Origin: Streptomyces phaeolivaceus
GTDB taxonomy: Bacteria > Actinomycetota > Actinomycetes > Streptomycetales > Streptomycetaceae
NCBI RefSeq assembly: GCF_009184865.1
Contig: NZ_CP045096.1
Location: 6,138,001 to 6,202,000, forward strand
Length of the DNA: 64,000 nt
Direction of reading: 5' to 3'
The position numbers and the translations under genes are program-made. The notes below the pieces were generated by a model. The model saw nothing but the letters and a program-made list of their open reading frames with translations. It had not been told where the DNA came from and did no database searches. Within the stretch, counting starts at the first letter, position 1. Each line of letters begins with the position of its first letter. Shown here one piece after another: positions 1-8,858 of this stretch.

Positions 1-544
1 GGAGGGCGGTCGTGAGGACCTGGCGGTGCTCGGACCTGGGGTTTCTTGCTTTGGTTGACCTTGGAATTCGGGTTGATCGGGCACGCGTGGTCTGTGCATC
101 GCACTGCGTGGGTCTGAGGTTTGAAGTCGGTGGCGGTTTTGCTTCGCAGGGCTGTGAACTGGTCTTTTGTCTCTTGCGGTCGCTCTTCTGCGGGCCGGTC
201 GGATTGGTGTGGTGGCCGTGTGGTGGCCGAGCGTGCAGACCTGCTCCCGGCGAACCGCGAGATTGGTGGTCCACAGAGGGGCCAAAGTTATGGCGTCCCG
301 ACAATCGGGCGTTCAACCTGCATCCGTGTTAGGGCGGTCACCGGGCCCGGGCAGGTTGTCGTCTTGCTGGGGCCGGTCACGTCCGTGCTGCTGGTCGCGG
401 TGGCCTACCCGCGTCAATAGGTGGCTGCGTGGGGAAGAAGCCGTCGATGCGGCAGCGTTGGAGCATCGGGGTAAACGAGCGCGTCACCCATCCGGCGATG
501 CCATCGGATACAACGTTGCTCTGCCCAGCGACCGTGACCGCCAT
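1..544. other. No recognisable gene
   Basis: I see no open frame here with family similarity, codon bias or a ribosome binding site. The base composition is less extreme in GC than the operons further right, and decayed genes follow directly. The stretch is best regarded as degenerate intergenic DNA at the edge of an accessory region. Confidence 0.5.
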
Positions 545-635
545 CTGGGGCCGGCGGTCACCCCGCGCAGCTCGACGATCTCGGCCTTGAACTCCGGTGG
601 GAACGAGCGGGCGTGGCTTCTTCTTCCCCATGCTC
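545..635 (-). pseudogene. IS3-family transposase OrfA, N-terminal fragment
   Basis: On the minus strand one frame reads HARSFPPEFKAEIVEL, a close match to the conserved start of IS3-family OrfA proteins (normally about 100 residues with a helix-turn-helix). The ATG that would start it (around 631) lies in a neighbouring frame, so a frameshift has split the start from the body, and the match stops within about 25 residues. Only a scrap of the insertion sequence remains. The call rests on the motif and I saw no terminal repeats. Confidence 0.55.
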
Positions 636-699
636 TCCAAGTGAGGATCCTTTGGGCTGGGCTGCTGATCTCGGTCGTCCAGCAAAGCGGATCAAGCCC

Positions 700-950
700 C
701 GTCGGCGCTGCGCGGGCGGGACGACCCATTTCATGGGCTGGCCGGTGAGGGTGGTGAACATGCCGAAGTCGCCGTATCGAGGACGGTTCGCCGGTGCAGT
801 TCTGTGGTGGCGGCGACGAGGAGGTCGGGGGGCGACAGGGCGCGGTGGAAACCCGCACTGTGTGCGTGGTCCTGGATCTCCAGCGCGCGGGCGCAGACGT
901 TGTCGTCGATGTGCGGGCAGTCGAAGGCGTGGAGCCAGGTGCAGATCCGA
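700..950 (-). pseudogene. VapC-like PIN-domain toxin, C-terminal remnant with frameshift
   Basis: Read on the minus strand, one frame gives a PIN-domain C-terminal half: CARALEIQDHA, then SPPDLLVAATTELH, where the SPxDLLVAA motif carries the late acidic residue of VapC ribonucleases. The expected continuation, YGDFGMFTTLTGQPMKWVVPP, is found in another frame, so a small indel separates the two parts. The N-terminal half with the first catalytic Asp is absent and no VapB antitoxin gene is visible. It is therefore a dead toxin gene, consistent with the neighbouring transposase debris. Confidence 0.5.
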
Positions 951-1181
951 GTCGCCCCTGCGCCATACCAGGCTCCGAGGGGCTGCGCATGTTTCCGCGC
1001 GCAGCTGCGAGTAGGTGGCGCCCTGCGTAGGTCCCCGCCCGATGCGTCAGCATGCTTTCCGCCGCGGCTTGGACGGCGGCTGCTGCCCGCACCGTTGTGG
1101 TGACGGTGGGGATCTGGTGGCGATCGGGAAGGACGGTCAATCGGTTTCCCTGGGGCCCGGACGAGTTGCCGGCCTGCCAGT

Positions 1182-1598
1182 CAGATCGTCGCCCACCTGC
1201 CGAAGGACCATCCACCGGCCGCGAACGAGCTCGTCAGCGCCGAGGATCCGGCACGCGAACCGTTGATCTTCTTCCCTGCCAGAGACATGCCCGGCTTTGT
1301 GGCGGAGATCAGGCCGATCTTCCACGGAATGCCGTTCCCGCGCGTGCGGACCCGCGTCGTTCACCAGGAGACGGCGCTCGGCTTCGTCGCCGCGGGCGTG
1401 GCATTCACGCTGTTGCCGGAGGCGGTCACGTCATGTGTGCCCTCGTCGGTCCGAGTGGCCCGGATCGACTCCTGCTCGACCACCGTGATGTACGTCGCCG
1501 AACCACGGACGCTCACCCCGGCCGCGCGGTTGTTCCGGCGGGCGCTCTTCGGGGCGACGGCCGCCGTGTCCGCGTCTTCATCGGCCTCGTCGGCCTGA
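1182..1598 (+). pseudogene. LysR-family regulator, effector-domain remnant
   Basis: A frame open from about 1182 to the stop at 1596-1598 encodes the C-terminal half of a LysR effector domain. It contains IVAHLPKDHP, then LIFFPARDMPGF and ETALGFVAAGVAFTLLP, the usual pattern of these periplasmic-binding-like domains. The N-terminal winged helix is missing and no suitable start lies upstream, so the protein could not bind DNA. Gene order and codon use suggest a truncated former regulator of lost neighbours. Confidence 0.6.
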
Positions 1599-1652
1599 CA
1601 ACCGCGGTGGGCGCGGCTCCCGTTCCGGTACGGGCCGGCTGCGCAGCGGACA

Positions 1653-1680
1653 CTGGCAGTGGACGCTGTGACGTTAGGGT
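1653..1680 (+). promoter_or_regulatory. Candidate promoter for a leaderless xre-cupin transcript
   Basis: CTGGCA (1653-1658) and TAGGGT (1675-1680) are spaced by 16 bases and resemble Streptomyces housekeeping -35 and -10 boxes. The -10 box ends 7 bases before the ATG at 1687, which would place transcription start on the start codon. No ribosome binding site precedes this ATG, which fits a leaderless message. This is a pattern match only. Confidence 0.35.
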
Positions 1681-1686
1681 GTACTT

Positions 1687-2337
1687 ATGGGAGAAGATTC
1701 GAACGCGCTGCTGCGCAACGTCGGCACGGCACGCGACCGCCATGCCGACGAGCCGATCGAGACGCTCGAACTCGAGGCGGCGATCGCCCGCAACGTGCGT
1801 GAACTGCGCCATCAGCGCGGGCTTTCGGTCACCGACCTGGCGGCCCAGGTCGGTATCTCCAAAGCGATGCTTTCCAAGGTCGAGAATGCCCAGACCTCGT
1901 GCAGCCTCAGCACGCTCTCCCTGCTGGCCAAAGGCCTCGACATTCCAGTGACCTCACTGTTCCGCGGAGCTGACGCCGAGCGCCCGGCCTCCTATGTGAA
2001 GGCCGGGCGAGGCACACCGATCGTTCGCAGCGGCAGCCAGGTGGGGCATGACTACAAGCTCCTCGGATCTCTTCGCGGTGAGCACAAGCGCCTTGAGTGC
2101 CTGCTCGTGACGCTCACCGCGAAGAGCCAGACCTATCCACTCTTCCAGCACCCCGGCACCGAGTTCATCTACCTGCTGGAAGGCGCGATGGACTATGGCC
2201 ACGGACGCAGTGTCCACCGCCTCAAGCCGGGCGACGCCCTGATCCTCGACGGCGAGGGAGCCCACGGCCCCGTCGACCTGGTGGATCTGCCGATCCGCTT
2301 CCTTTCCGTGATCGCTTTCCCCGACGGCACCAACTGA
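1687..2337 (+). CDS. XRE-family regulator with C-terminal cupin sensor domain
   Basis: This 216-residue protein has an HTH_3 domain at about residues 38-95 (RELRHQRGLSVTDLAAQVG followed by ISKAMLSKVE) and a cupin barrel at about 130-210 (HPGTEFIYLLEG, then LKPGDALILDGEGAHGP). Such XRE-cupin repressors bind DNA as dimers and sense small ligands in the cupin. Members commonly control amine, amino-acid or aldehyde catabolism, so it may regulate the methylamine-type operon to its right, although a dead gene lies between. The ATG at 1687 was chosen because a promoter-like element ends just upstream and there is no Shine-Dalgarno sequence. Confidence 0.85.
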   Translation: MGEDSNALLRNVGTARDRHADEPIETLELEAAIARNVRELRHQRGLSVTDLAAQVGISKAMLSKVENAQTSCSLSTLSLLAKGLDIPVTSLFRGADAERPASYVKAGRGTPIVRSGSQVGHDYKLLGSLRGEHKRLECLLVTLTAKSQTYPLFQHPGTEFIYLLEGAMDYGHGRSVHRLKPGDALILDGEGAHGPVDLVDLPIRFLSVIAFPDGTN

Positions 2338-2344
2338 GGTCGCC

Positions 2345-2985
2345 ATCCAGGTCGCTGCGGAAGTCAGGAACCTCAGCCCGGCAGAGACGACGGTCTCCTC
2401 GGGGAGGGTGAAGAGGGCCGTGCGGACGGAGTCCTCGATGCCGGGCCGGTCGGAGTAGGACCGGCCGGTCGGAGTAGGACTGGCCGGTCGCGCCGGACCC
2501 ACCGTTGAACAGAGGTCTCCGGTGAACACGCAGCCCAAGTCGGGGGCGTGGAGGCGGCAGATCACGCTGCGGGCGCGCCCGGGTGGGTGCGGGATCCGCG
2601 GTGTCGTCCCGGCGACCTCGATGGAGCTGCCCGTCGGTCAGGTCCCCGTCCCGGAGCTCGCCCTGCTCACCCGTGCCGTGCGTGAGCTCCCACAGCGGCC
2701 GGTCGCCGGGGTGCGGCAGGACGCGAGCCTTGGTCCGCTCCCGCAGTGCCGACGCGACGCGTACGTGGTCGTCGTGGGCGTGCGTGCACACGATCGCCGT
2801 GACCATGCGGGCACCGACCACCTTCAGGATGGCGTCGACCTTGGTGAACCGCTCGGCCACCACCAGGGTCTTCTCCGCGAACGCCCTGATGCCCAGCGCC
2901 GGTCACAGCTCGGTGTCGGCGTCCGGCCCGTCGGCCGGCGTCGTCTTCCGCGTCGCATCGCGGGTGTCGAAGCAGTACTTGGGCT
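2345..2985 (-). pseudogene. Metallo-beta-lactamase-fold hydrolase, broken
   Basis: The minus strand holds pieces of an MBL-fold hydrolase in several frames. VVAERFTKVDAI leads to the metal motif THAHDDH, and a later frame gives DLGCVFTGDLCSTVGPA and then RTALFTLPEETVVSAG, the usual C-terminal region. An in-frame TGA follows an upstream DADTEL segment, and at least one frameshift separates the THAHDDH part from the VFTGD part. An 18-base unit around 2450-2495 is duplicated inside the gene (GRSYSD region), which also disturbs it. The C-terminal GHGxxT-type motif is not recognisable. It cannot give a full enzyme. Confidence 0.7.
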
Positions 2986-3048
2986 CGCCGCGGCGGCCCG
3001 CCCGGCCCGCCCGGCCCTCCCCGCCCACCCTCGGGCCGCGCCTCCGCC

Positions 3049-4251
3049 TCACCGGCGGAGCAGTGTCTCCAGGCTGTCGGCGAGCGCCGCGGCGCCGATC
3101 TCGGCGTCGGCGTCCTCCACCTGCTCGGCGGGGGCGTGCGAGACGCCCGTGGGGTTGCGTACGAAGAGCATCGCGGTCGGCACGTGGTCCTTGAGGACGC
3201 CGGCGTCGTGGCCGGCGCCGGTGCCCAGCCGCGGCGCCGCGTCGAGCACGTCGGCGAGCCGGTCGCGCAGCCGTGGGTCGAAGTCGACGGTGGAGCTGAA
3301 GGACTCCTCGGTCATCTCCGCGGTGCAGCCCTCCTCCGTGGCGAGCCCGCGCGCGGCCCGCCCGACCTCGTCGACGAGACGGCGGGTGACGGCGTCGTCG
3401 GGATGGCGTACATCGAGCCAGAGGTCCACCCGGGAGGCGATGACGTTGGTGCCGCCGGGCACGGGCACGAGCCGGCCGACGGTGGCCCGCGCGTCCGGGA
3501 CGGCGCGGGCGAGGCGCCGCACCTCGGCCACCAGCAGTGCCGCCGCCACCATGGGGTCACGCCGGTCGGCCATGAGGGTGGTGCCGGCGTGGTTGCCCTC
3601 GCCGGACACGGCGATGCGCCAGCGGCCGTGCCCGAGGATCGAGGAGGCGACCGCCACCGGCCGTTCCAGGTCGACGAGGCCGCGCCCCTGCTCGACGTGC
3701 AGCTCGACGAAGGTGCCGATCCGCGCCAGCGTCTCGGCGTCGGGGCCCAGGTGCGCGGGGTCGAGGCCATTGCGCCGGGCCGCCTCCGCGAAGGTGACGC
3801 CGTCGGTGTCGGTCAGCGACCGGGCCCGGTCGGGGTCGATCGCGCCCGTCAGGAGCCGTGACCCGAGGCAGGCCACGCCGAAGCGGGCGCCCTCCTCCTC
3901 GGGGAAGACGGCGATCGCGCGCCGCCCGGCGACACCGCGAACGCCCAGCTGGTCGAAGGCGACCAGCGCCGAGGCCACGCCGAGGGGACCGTCGTACGCG
4001 CCGCCGCCCGGGACGGAGTCGAGGTGGCTGCCGGTCACGACGGCCCCGTCCCCGACGCCGCCGTGCCAGGCCCAGATGATGCCGTTGCGGTCGGTCTCGA
4101 CGTCGAGCCCGCGCTTCTGCGCGTGGGCGACGAACCACGAGCGCAGGTCGAGTTCGGCACCGGAGTAGACAGGCCGGGTGTAGCCGCCGCGCTGGGGGTC
4201 CGTGCCGACGTCGGCGATCTCGGCGAGCAGGGAGGAGACGGTGTCAGTCAT
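3049..4251 (-). CDS. M20 amidohydrolase (N-carbamoyl-L-amino-acid hydrolase / allantoate amidohydrolase family)
   Basis: This 400-residue zinc-dependent amidohydrolase shows the family's metal and catalytic signatures. VVTGSHLDSVPGGGAYDGPLG carries the first metal His and the bridging Asp, EEEGARFG the catalytic and metal Glu pair, ELHVEQG a further metal His, and GAGHDAG the late His. Family members release ammonia or carbamate from N-carbamoyl amino acids, ureidoglycolate-type compounds or allantoate. It is the last gene of the operon and its start overlaps the HutD gene by 8 bases, so translation is probably coupled. In this context it may hydrolyse an N-formyl, N-carbamoyl or gamma-amide intermediate; that role is inferred. 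Confidence 0.8.
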   Translation of the reverse strand: MTDTVSSLLAEIADVGTDPQRGGYTRPVYSGAELDLRSWFVAHAQKRGLDVETDRNGIIWAWHGGVGDGAVVTGSHLDSVPGGGAYDGPLGVASALVAFDQLGVRGVAGRRAIAVFPEEEGARFGVACLGSRLLTGAIDPDRARSLTDTDGVTFAEAARRNGLDPAHLGPDAETLARIGTFVELHVEQGRGLVDLERPVAVASSILGHGRWRIAVSGEGNHAGTTLMADRRDPMVAAALLVAEVRRLARAVPDARATVGRLVPVPGGTNVIASRVDLWLDVRHPDDAVTRRLVDEVGRAARGLATEEGCTAEMTEESFSSTVDFDPRLRDRLADVLDAAPRLGTGAGHDAGVLKDHVPTAMLFVRNPTGVSHAPAEQVEDADAEIGAAALADSLETLLRR

Positions 4252-4681
4252 CGGGTTCCTTGAAGAGTCGTATGTCGGCGGCCAGCTCGTCCAGCAGGAC
4301 GGTGGCGTCGGCCGGGAGGCGAGGGGCGGTCGCCGGCCGGAGGATCACCTCCGCCCGGCACGCGCCCCGTCGCGTCATCACGTTGAGTGCCCGGGTGGGC
4401 GTGTCGAGGGCCACCGCGACCGGTGCCTCTCCGGCGAACCGCGCCCGGTCGCCGGCCGCGAGCCGCCGCTGTCGCCCGTCGACCGTCAGCCGCAGGGGGC
4501 CGAGCGCGACGAAGAGGCGATCGAGCCCCGGGAACGTCGAGAACGGCGCGTCGCGGTCGAGATCGGCCACGCTGACGCGCCACAGGACCAGGCCGGACGC
4601 GTCTGTCCCGGTCGCGAGCTCCCGGGTGGCTCCGGCACCGTTGCGCCAGGGGGTCGGGGCCACCCGGGTGGGGTCGAGCAT
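4244..4681 (-). CDS. HutD/Ves family protein
   Basis: The protein is about 145 residues and begins near the family hallmark PTPWRNGAGATREL. HutD proteins are small bicupin proteins found with histidine and other amino-acid catabolic genes, where a role in limiting or sensing flux has been proposed. ATG 4681 is preferred because it places the PTPWRNG motif at the usual distance from the N-terminus. GTG 4690 and ATG 4717 are in frame further upstream, and the latter would overlap the preceding stop. It sits between the FAD oxidase and the amidohydrolase genes and overlaps the latter. Confidence 0.75.
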   Translation of the reverse strand: MLDPTRVAPTPWRNGAGATRELATGTDASGLVLWRVSVADLDRDAPFSTFPGLDRLFVALGPLRLTVDGRQRRLAAGDRARFAGEAPVAVALDTPTRALNVMTRRGACRAEVILRPATAPRLPADATVLLDELAADIRLFKEPDD

Positions 4682-4691
4682 CCCGGTCACG

Positions 4692-5870
4692 TCACCGCAT
4701 CTCGCCGGCACCGACATAGGGGTGCAGGCTGTTCAGCGGTCGGCCCTCGGCGAACCGTTCGAGGCGGAAGTCCGCGGCGGGGACGTCGGGGTCGGTGCTG
4801 TCGCCCTCGAACACCAGGTCGGCGACGAGGTCGCCCACGGCCGGGCTGATCTTGAAGCCGTGGCCGGCGAAGCCGGCCGAGAGGATCAGGCCGTCGACGC
4901 CCCCGACCGGGGCGATCACGGGGTTCCAGTCCGGCGGGACGTCGTACACGCCGGCGTAGGTGTGGGTGACCGACGGGTCGGGGAAGCCCGGGAAGCGGTG
5001 CATCAGCTTCTCCGCGTACCTCTCGATACTGGCCTCGCCGGCGATGTTGGAGTAGTTGTCGGGGTCGACGAACTTCTTCTGGAAGTCGGCGTGGTCGCTG
5101 TTGCCGACGAGGAACTGGCCCGCGCCCTCCAGCCGGCAGTACTGCAGGCTCACCAGGTCGGAGACGACCGGGAGGTCCGGCAGCGGCTCGCCGGCGTCGA
5201 CGATGAGGAGTTCCGAGCGGTAGGCCTCGACGGGGAAGTCGATCCCGAGGTCGGCGAGCAGCTTCGCCGACCACCAGCCCGAGGCGACGACGACGAGATC
5301 GGCGTCGACCACCTCACCGCCGTCGAGCTGGACGCCGGTCACCTTGTCGCCCGCGGTGAGGATGCGGGCGACGGGGGTGTTCTGCCGGATGCGCGCGCCG
5401 TGGTCACGGGCCACCTGCCCGTAGTGCAGGGCGAGTTGGGTGGCGTCCGCGAACCCGCCACGCGGTTCGTACGACGCCAGCGCGACGTCGCCGGTCTCCA
5501 TCATCGGCCACAGCCCGGCCAGCCGGTCGGCGTCGATCAGGTCGACGTCGATGCCGAGGCCCTGGTGCATGGCAGTGTTGGCGCTGAGCGGCTCGGCGTT
5601 CTCCTCGCCGACGATGACGGTGTAGCCGACCTGGCGGAAGCCGACCCGGTCGCCGAGTTCCTCGAAGACCGGCACGCTCCGCCACGCCATCGCGGCGATC
5701 GAGGGCACGCCGTAGTGCGCGCGGACGATCCCGCTGGACTTGCCGGTGCCGCCGCCGGCGAGCTGGTGCCGCTCCAGGACGAGCACGTCGGTGAGTCCGC
5801 GCTGGGTCAGTGCGCGGGCGATCGAGAGTCCGATCAGGCCGCCTCCGACGACCACTGCCTTCGTCGCCAT
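4692..5870 (-). CDS. FAD-dependent amine oxidase (DAO/sarcosine oxidase family)
   Basis: This 392-residue D-amino-acid-oxidase-fold flavoprotein has an N-terminal dinucleotide motif VVGGGLIGLSIA, a second motif GGTGKSSGIVRAHYG near residue 40, and the C-terminal FAD-contact segment SAGFAGHGFKISPAVG. Relatives oxidise N-methyl amino acids (sarcosine, N-methylglutamate) to the amino acid plus formaldehyde and hydrogen peroxide or a reduced acceptor. Its ATG overlaps the TGA of the GOGAT-domain gene. Given that neighbourhood, N-methylglutamate oxidation is the best guess. Classical N-methylglutamate dehydrogenase is a multi-subunit enzyme and the other subunits are absent here, so a stand-alone oxidase is implied. 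Confidence 0.75.
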   Translation of the reverse strand: MATKAVVVGGGLIGLSIARALTQRGLTDVLVLERHQLAGGGTGKSSGIVRAHYGVPSIAAMAWRSVPVFEELGDRVGFRQVGYTVIVGEENAEPLSANTAMHQGLGIDVDLIDADRLAGLWPMMETGDVALASYEPRGGFADATQLALHYGQVARDHGARIRQNTPVARILTAGDKVTGVQLDGGEVVDADLVVVASGWWSAKLLADLGIDFPVEAYRSELLIVDAGEPLPDLPVVSDLVSLQYCRLEGAGQFLVGNSDHADFQKKFVDPDNYSNIAGEASIERYAEKLMHRFPGFPDPSVTHTYAGVYDVPPDWNPVIAPVGGVDGLILSAGFAGHGFKISPAVGDLVADLVFEGDSTDPDVPAADFRLERFAEGRPLNSLHPYVGAGEMR

Positions 5871-7213
5871 CAGAACCCCTGTCCCGGGATCCAGGAGGTG
5901 CCCGCGAGCGGGACGCGGGCCATGGCGGCCGCCTCGATGGAGGTGGCGACCATGTCCTCGGGTTCGAGGTGGGTGACGTGGGCCTTGCCGCAGGCGCGGG
6001 CGATCGTCTGGGCCTCCATGGTGAGGACCCGCAGGTAGTTGGCGACGCGCCGGCCGCCCTCGACCGGGTCGAGCCGCTGTTGCAGCTCCGGGTCCTGGGT
6101 GGTGATGCCCGCGGGGTCCTGGCCCGCCTGGAACTGGTCGTAGAACCCGGCCGCCGAGCCGAGCTTCTCGTACTCCGCGGCGTACTTCGGGTCGTTGTCG
6201 CCCAGCGCGATGAGGGCGGCGGTGCCGATGGCGACGGCGTCGGCACCGAGGGCGAGCGCCTTGGCGACGTCGGCGCCGGAGCGGATCCCGCCGGAGACGA
6301 TGAGCTGGACGCCGTCCGGCTTCTTGTGGACGCCGAGTTCCCGGAGCGCCTGCACCGCCTGCGGAACGGCGGCGAGGGTCGGGATGCCGACGTGCTCGAT
6401 GAAGACGTCCTGGGTGGCGGCGGTGCCGCCCTGCATGCCGTCCACCACCACGACGTCCGCGCCGGCGTGCACGGCGAGCTTGACGTCGTAGTAGGTGCGC
6501 GAGGCGCCGACCTTGACGTAGACCGGCTTCTCCCAGTCGGTGATCTCGCGGATCTCGTTGATCTTGATGGTGAGGTCGTCCGGGCCGGTCCAGTCGGGGT
6601 GGCGCGAGGCCGAGCGCTGGTCGATGCCGGCGGGCAGGTCCCGCATGCCCGCGACCCGCTCGGAGACCTTCTGGCCGAGCAGCATGCCGCCGCCGCCCGG
6701 CTTGGCGCCCTGGCCGAGGACGATCTCGATGGCGTCGGCACGGCGCAGGTCGTCCGGGTTCATGCCGTAGCGGTTGGGCAGGTACTGGTAGACCAGCGTC
6801 TTGGAGTGGCCGCGCTCCTCCGGGGTCATGCCGCCGTCGCCGGTGGTGGTGGAGGTGCCGGTGGCCGAGGCCGCGCGGCCGAGGGCCTCCTTGGCGTGGG
6901 CTCCGAGGGCCCCGAAACTCATGCCGGCGATCGTCACCGGGATGTCGAGCCGGACGGGGTACCTGGCGTTGCGCCCGCCCAGCACCACATCGGTGCCGCA
7001 CCGCTCGCGGTAGCCCTCCAGCGGGTAGCGCGACACCGAGGCGCCGAGAAAGAGCAGGTCGTCGAAGTGGGGCAGGGCGCGTTTGGCGCCCCAGCCGCGG
7101 ATGTCGTAGATACCGGTCTCGGCGGCACGCTGGATCGCGGCGATGGTGGCCCGGTCGAAGGTCGCGGACTCGCGCAGGCCCAGCCGGGCCCGGTCGTCGG
7201 AGGTGAGGGTCAT
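5870..7213 (-). CDS. mgsC: FMN-binding glutamate synthase domain protein (N-methylglutamate synthase subunit C-like)
   Basis: This 447-residue protein corresponds to the TIM-barrel central domain of glutamate synthase. It shows AGMSFGALGAHAKEALG, then STTTGDGGMTPEERG, QGAKPGGGGMLLGQKV and the FMN phosphate-binding segment VSGGIRSGADVAKALALGAD. In full-length GOGAT this domain makes glutamate from 2-oxoglutarate and ammonia channelled from the amidotransferase. As a separate polypeptide beside separate GATase and GXGXG genes it matches MgsC (also called GlxD), which forms N-methylglutamate from gamma-glutamylmethylamide. The GOGAT Fe-S cysteine cluster is not evident. It is transcribed with, and overlaps, the FAD oxidase. 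Confidence 0.85.
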   Translation of the reverse strand: MTLTSDDRARLGLRESATFDRATIAAIQRAAETGIYDIRGWGAKRALPHFDDLLFLGASVSRYPLEGYRERCGTDVVLGGRNARYPVRLDIPVTIAGMSFGALGAHAKEALGRAASATGTSTTTGDGGMTPEERGHSKTLVYQYLPNRYGMNPDDLRRADAIEIVLGQGAKPGGGGMLLGQKVSERVAGMRDLPAGIDQRSASRHPDWTGPDDLTIKINEIREITDWEKPVYVKVGASRTYYDVKLAVHAGADVVVVDGMQGGTAATQDVFIEHVGIPTLAAVPQAVQALRELGVHKKPDGVQLIVSGGIRSGADVAKALALGADAVAIGTAALIALGDNDPKYAAEYEKLGSAAGFYDQFQAGQDPAGITTQDPELQQRLDPVEGGRRVANYLRVLTMEAQTIARACGKAHVTHLEPEDMVATSIEAAAMARVPLAGTSWIPGQGF

Positions 7214-7224
7214 CGGATCCTGCC

Positions 7225-7917
7225 TCAGTACTCGTTCTCGTGGGTGAAGTGGTAGAGAGTGCGGGCCGAGCCGTAGCGCTTGTACGACGCCGGGTCGTCG
7301 TCCACGAAGCCGGCCGCCTTGAGCAGGCCTGCCAGCTCCTCCAGGTGCTCGGGCCGCATCTCCTTCTCGACGCAGTCGGCTCCGAGCGACTTGGCGGCGC
7401 CGCGCAGGTAGATGCGGGCCTCGTAGAGCGAGTCGCCGAGCGCGTCCCCCGCGTCCCCGCGGACCACCAGGCGGCCCTTCTGGGCCATGAAGGCGCTCAT
7501 GTGCCCGACGTCGCCGCCGACGACGATGTCGATGCCCTTCATCGAGATGCCGCAGCGGGCGCCGGCGTCGCCGTCGATGACCAGCAGACCGCCGCGGCCG
7601 GTGGCCCCGGCCGACTGTGAGGCCGAGCCCGTGACATGGACGGTGCCGCTCATCATGTTCTCGGCCAGGCCCTGGCCGGCGTTGCCGTTGACGACGACCT
7701 CGGCCTGCTGGTTCATGCCGGCGGCGTAGTAGCCGAGGTGACCGTTGACGGTGACCTTGACCGGCGCGTCGAGACCGACGGCGACGTTGTGGGCGCCGCG
7801 CGGGTTCTCGATCACGTACTCACCTTCGAGTCCCGAGGCGTGGAGCGCCTGGTTGACCTCGCGCAGGGGCGTGGTGCTCAGGTCGAACGCGGGCACTGCC
7901 TCGTCGGCGGAGCTCAT
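7225..7917 (-). CDS. mgsB: GXGXG-motif glutamate synthase subunit (N-methylglutamate synthase subunit B-like)
   Basis: This 230-residue right-handed beta-helix protein equals the C-terminal GXGXG domain of glutamate synthase. Repeated glycine turns are plain: VTVNGHLGYYAAG, VVVNGNAGQGLAENM, LLVIDGDAGARCG, IVVGGDVGHMSAFMA and LVVRGDAGDALGDS. In three-gene N-methylglutamate synthases the domain is its own subunit and helps form the ammonia or methylamine channel. The ATG (7917) overlaps the upstream TGA as ATGA, so translation is coupled to the amidotransferase gene. Confidence 0.85.
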   Translation of the reverse strand: MSSADEAVPAFDLSTTPLREVNQALHASGLEGEYVIENPRGAHNVAVGLDAPVKVTVNGHLGYYAAGMNQQAEVVVNGNAGQGLAENMMSGTVHVTGSASQSAGATGRGGLLVIDGDAGARCGISMKGIDIVVGGDVGHMSAFMAQKGRLVVRGDAGDALGDSLYEARIYLRGAAKSLGADCVEKEMRPEHLEELAGLLKAAGFVDDDPASYKRYGSARTLYHFTHENEY

Positions 7918-8825
7918 GCCGACACCTCCTGACGGTTCCAGTGGTAGATGACCTCGGGCTCGGGCTCCCAGATCCGGGCGTTCTCGACGCCGGGCAGGTG
8001 GGCGAGGGCCCGGTACTCCGACGCCATCGCCACCCAGTCGTCGGTCTCGGCGATGACGGCCGGCTTGCAGGCGATGGCGTCGCGGACGACCGCGAAGCTG
8101 TCGCGGTTGGAGACCAGCAGGGTGTAGAAACCGTCGAAGGTCCGGGTCAGGTCGGTGAGCGCCTCGTCGACGCCCTTGCCGTCCGCGAGTTGCCGCGCGA
8201 CGAAGCGGGCGCCGACCTCGGTGTCGTTCTCGGAGTCGAACTCGATCCCGGCCGCCCGCAGGTCGCGGCGGATCGTGGCGTGGTTGGAGAAGGAGCCGTT
8301 GTGCACCAGGCACTCGCCCGGGCCCACGGCGTAGGGGTGCGCGCCCGACGACGTGACCGCCGACTCGGTCGCCATCCGGGTGTGGCCCACGCCCTGCCAC
8401 CCCTGCGCCTTCGCGAGGCCCCACCTCTCGGCCAGCGCCCGGGGGGCGCCGACGCCCTTGAGGACGGCGAGGTCCTCGCCGAAGCCGCCGACGAGGACGT
8501 GCGGGAAGGCCTTCCTCGCGGCGGACAGCAGCACCTCCGAGTCGACGTCGGCGCTGGCGAGCACCACGTTGTCGACGGTGACGGCCGTCACCTCGGCGCC
8601 GGTCTCGGCGCCGAGCGCCGCCGCGACCGTCTCGCCGGACACCTCGACGTCGATCAGTGAGACCGAGCCCCTGCCGCGCGGCGACCAGTCGTCGTTGCCG
8701 TAGACGGCGATGCCCGCCGAGTCCGCGCCGCGGTCCTCCATCTCGCACAGCATCCCGGTGAGGAGCTCACCGAGCCGGGAGTAGAGCTCGGGGCTGCGCA
8801 GGTGCAACCCGACGATTCCACACAT
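7914..8825 (-). CDS. mgsA: Class II glutamine amidotransferase (N-methylglutamate synthase subunit A-like)
   Basis: This 303-residue N-terminal nucleophile amidotransferase starts MCGIVG, giving Cys2 as the catalytic nucleophile after Met removal. EDRGADSAGIAVYG, HTRMATESAV and CLVHNGSFSN form the glutamine pocket and oxyanion region. In glutamate synthase this domain frees ammonia from glutamine. In the N-methylglutamate pathway the subunit is thought to release methylamine from gamma-glutamylmethylamide. It is 33 bases from the ligase gene and overlaps the GXGXG gene, so the three synthase parts are made together. Confidence 0.87.
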   Translation of the reverse strand: MCGIVGLHLRSPELYSRLGELLTGMLCEMEDRGADSAGIAVYGNDDWSPRGRGSVSLIDVEVSGETVAAALGAETGAEVTAVTVDNVVLASADVDSEVLLSAARKAFPHVLVGGFGEDLAVLKGVGAPRALAERWGLAKAQGWQGVGHTRMATESAVTSSGAHPYAVGPGECLVHNGSFSNHATIRRDLRAAGIEFDSENDTEVGARFVARQLADGKGVDEALTDLTRTFDGFYTLLVSNRDSFAVVRDAIACKPAVIAETDDWVAMASEYRALAHLPGVENARIWEPEPEVIYHWNRQEVSA

Positions 8826-8858
8826 GTGTTGAGTCCCTTTCTCGGGGGTGACGGCGCC

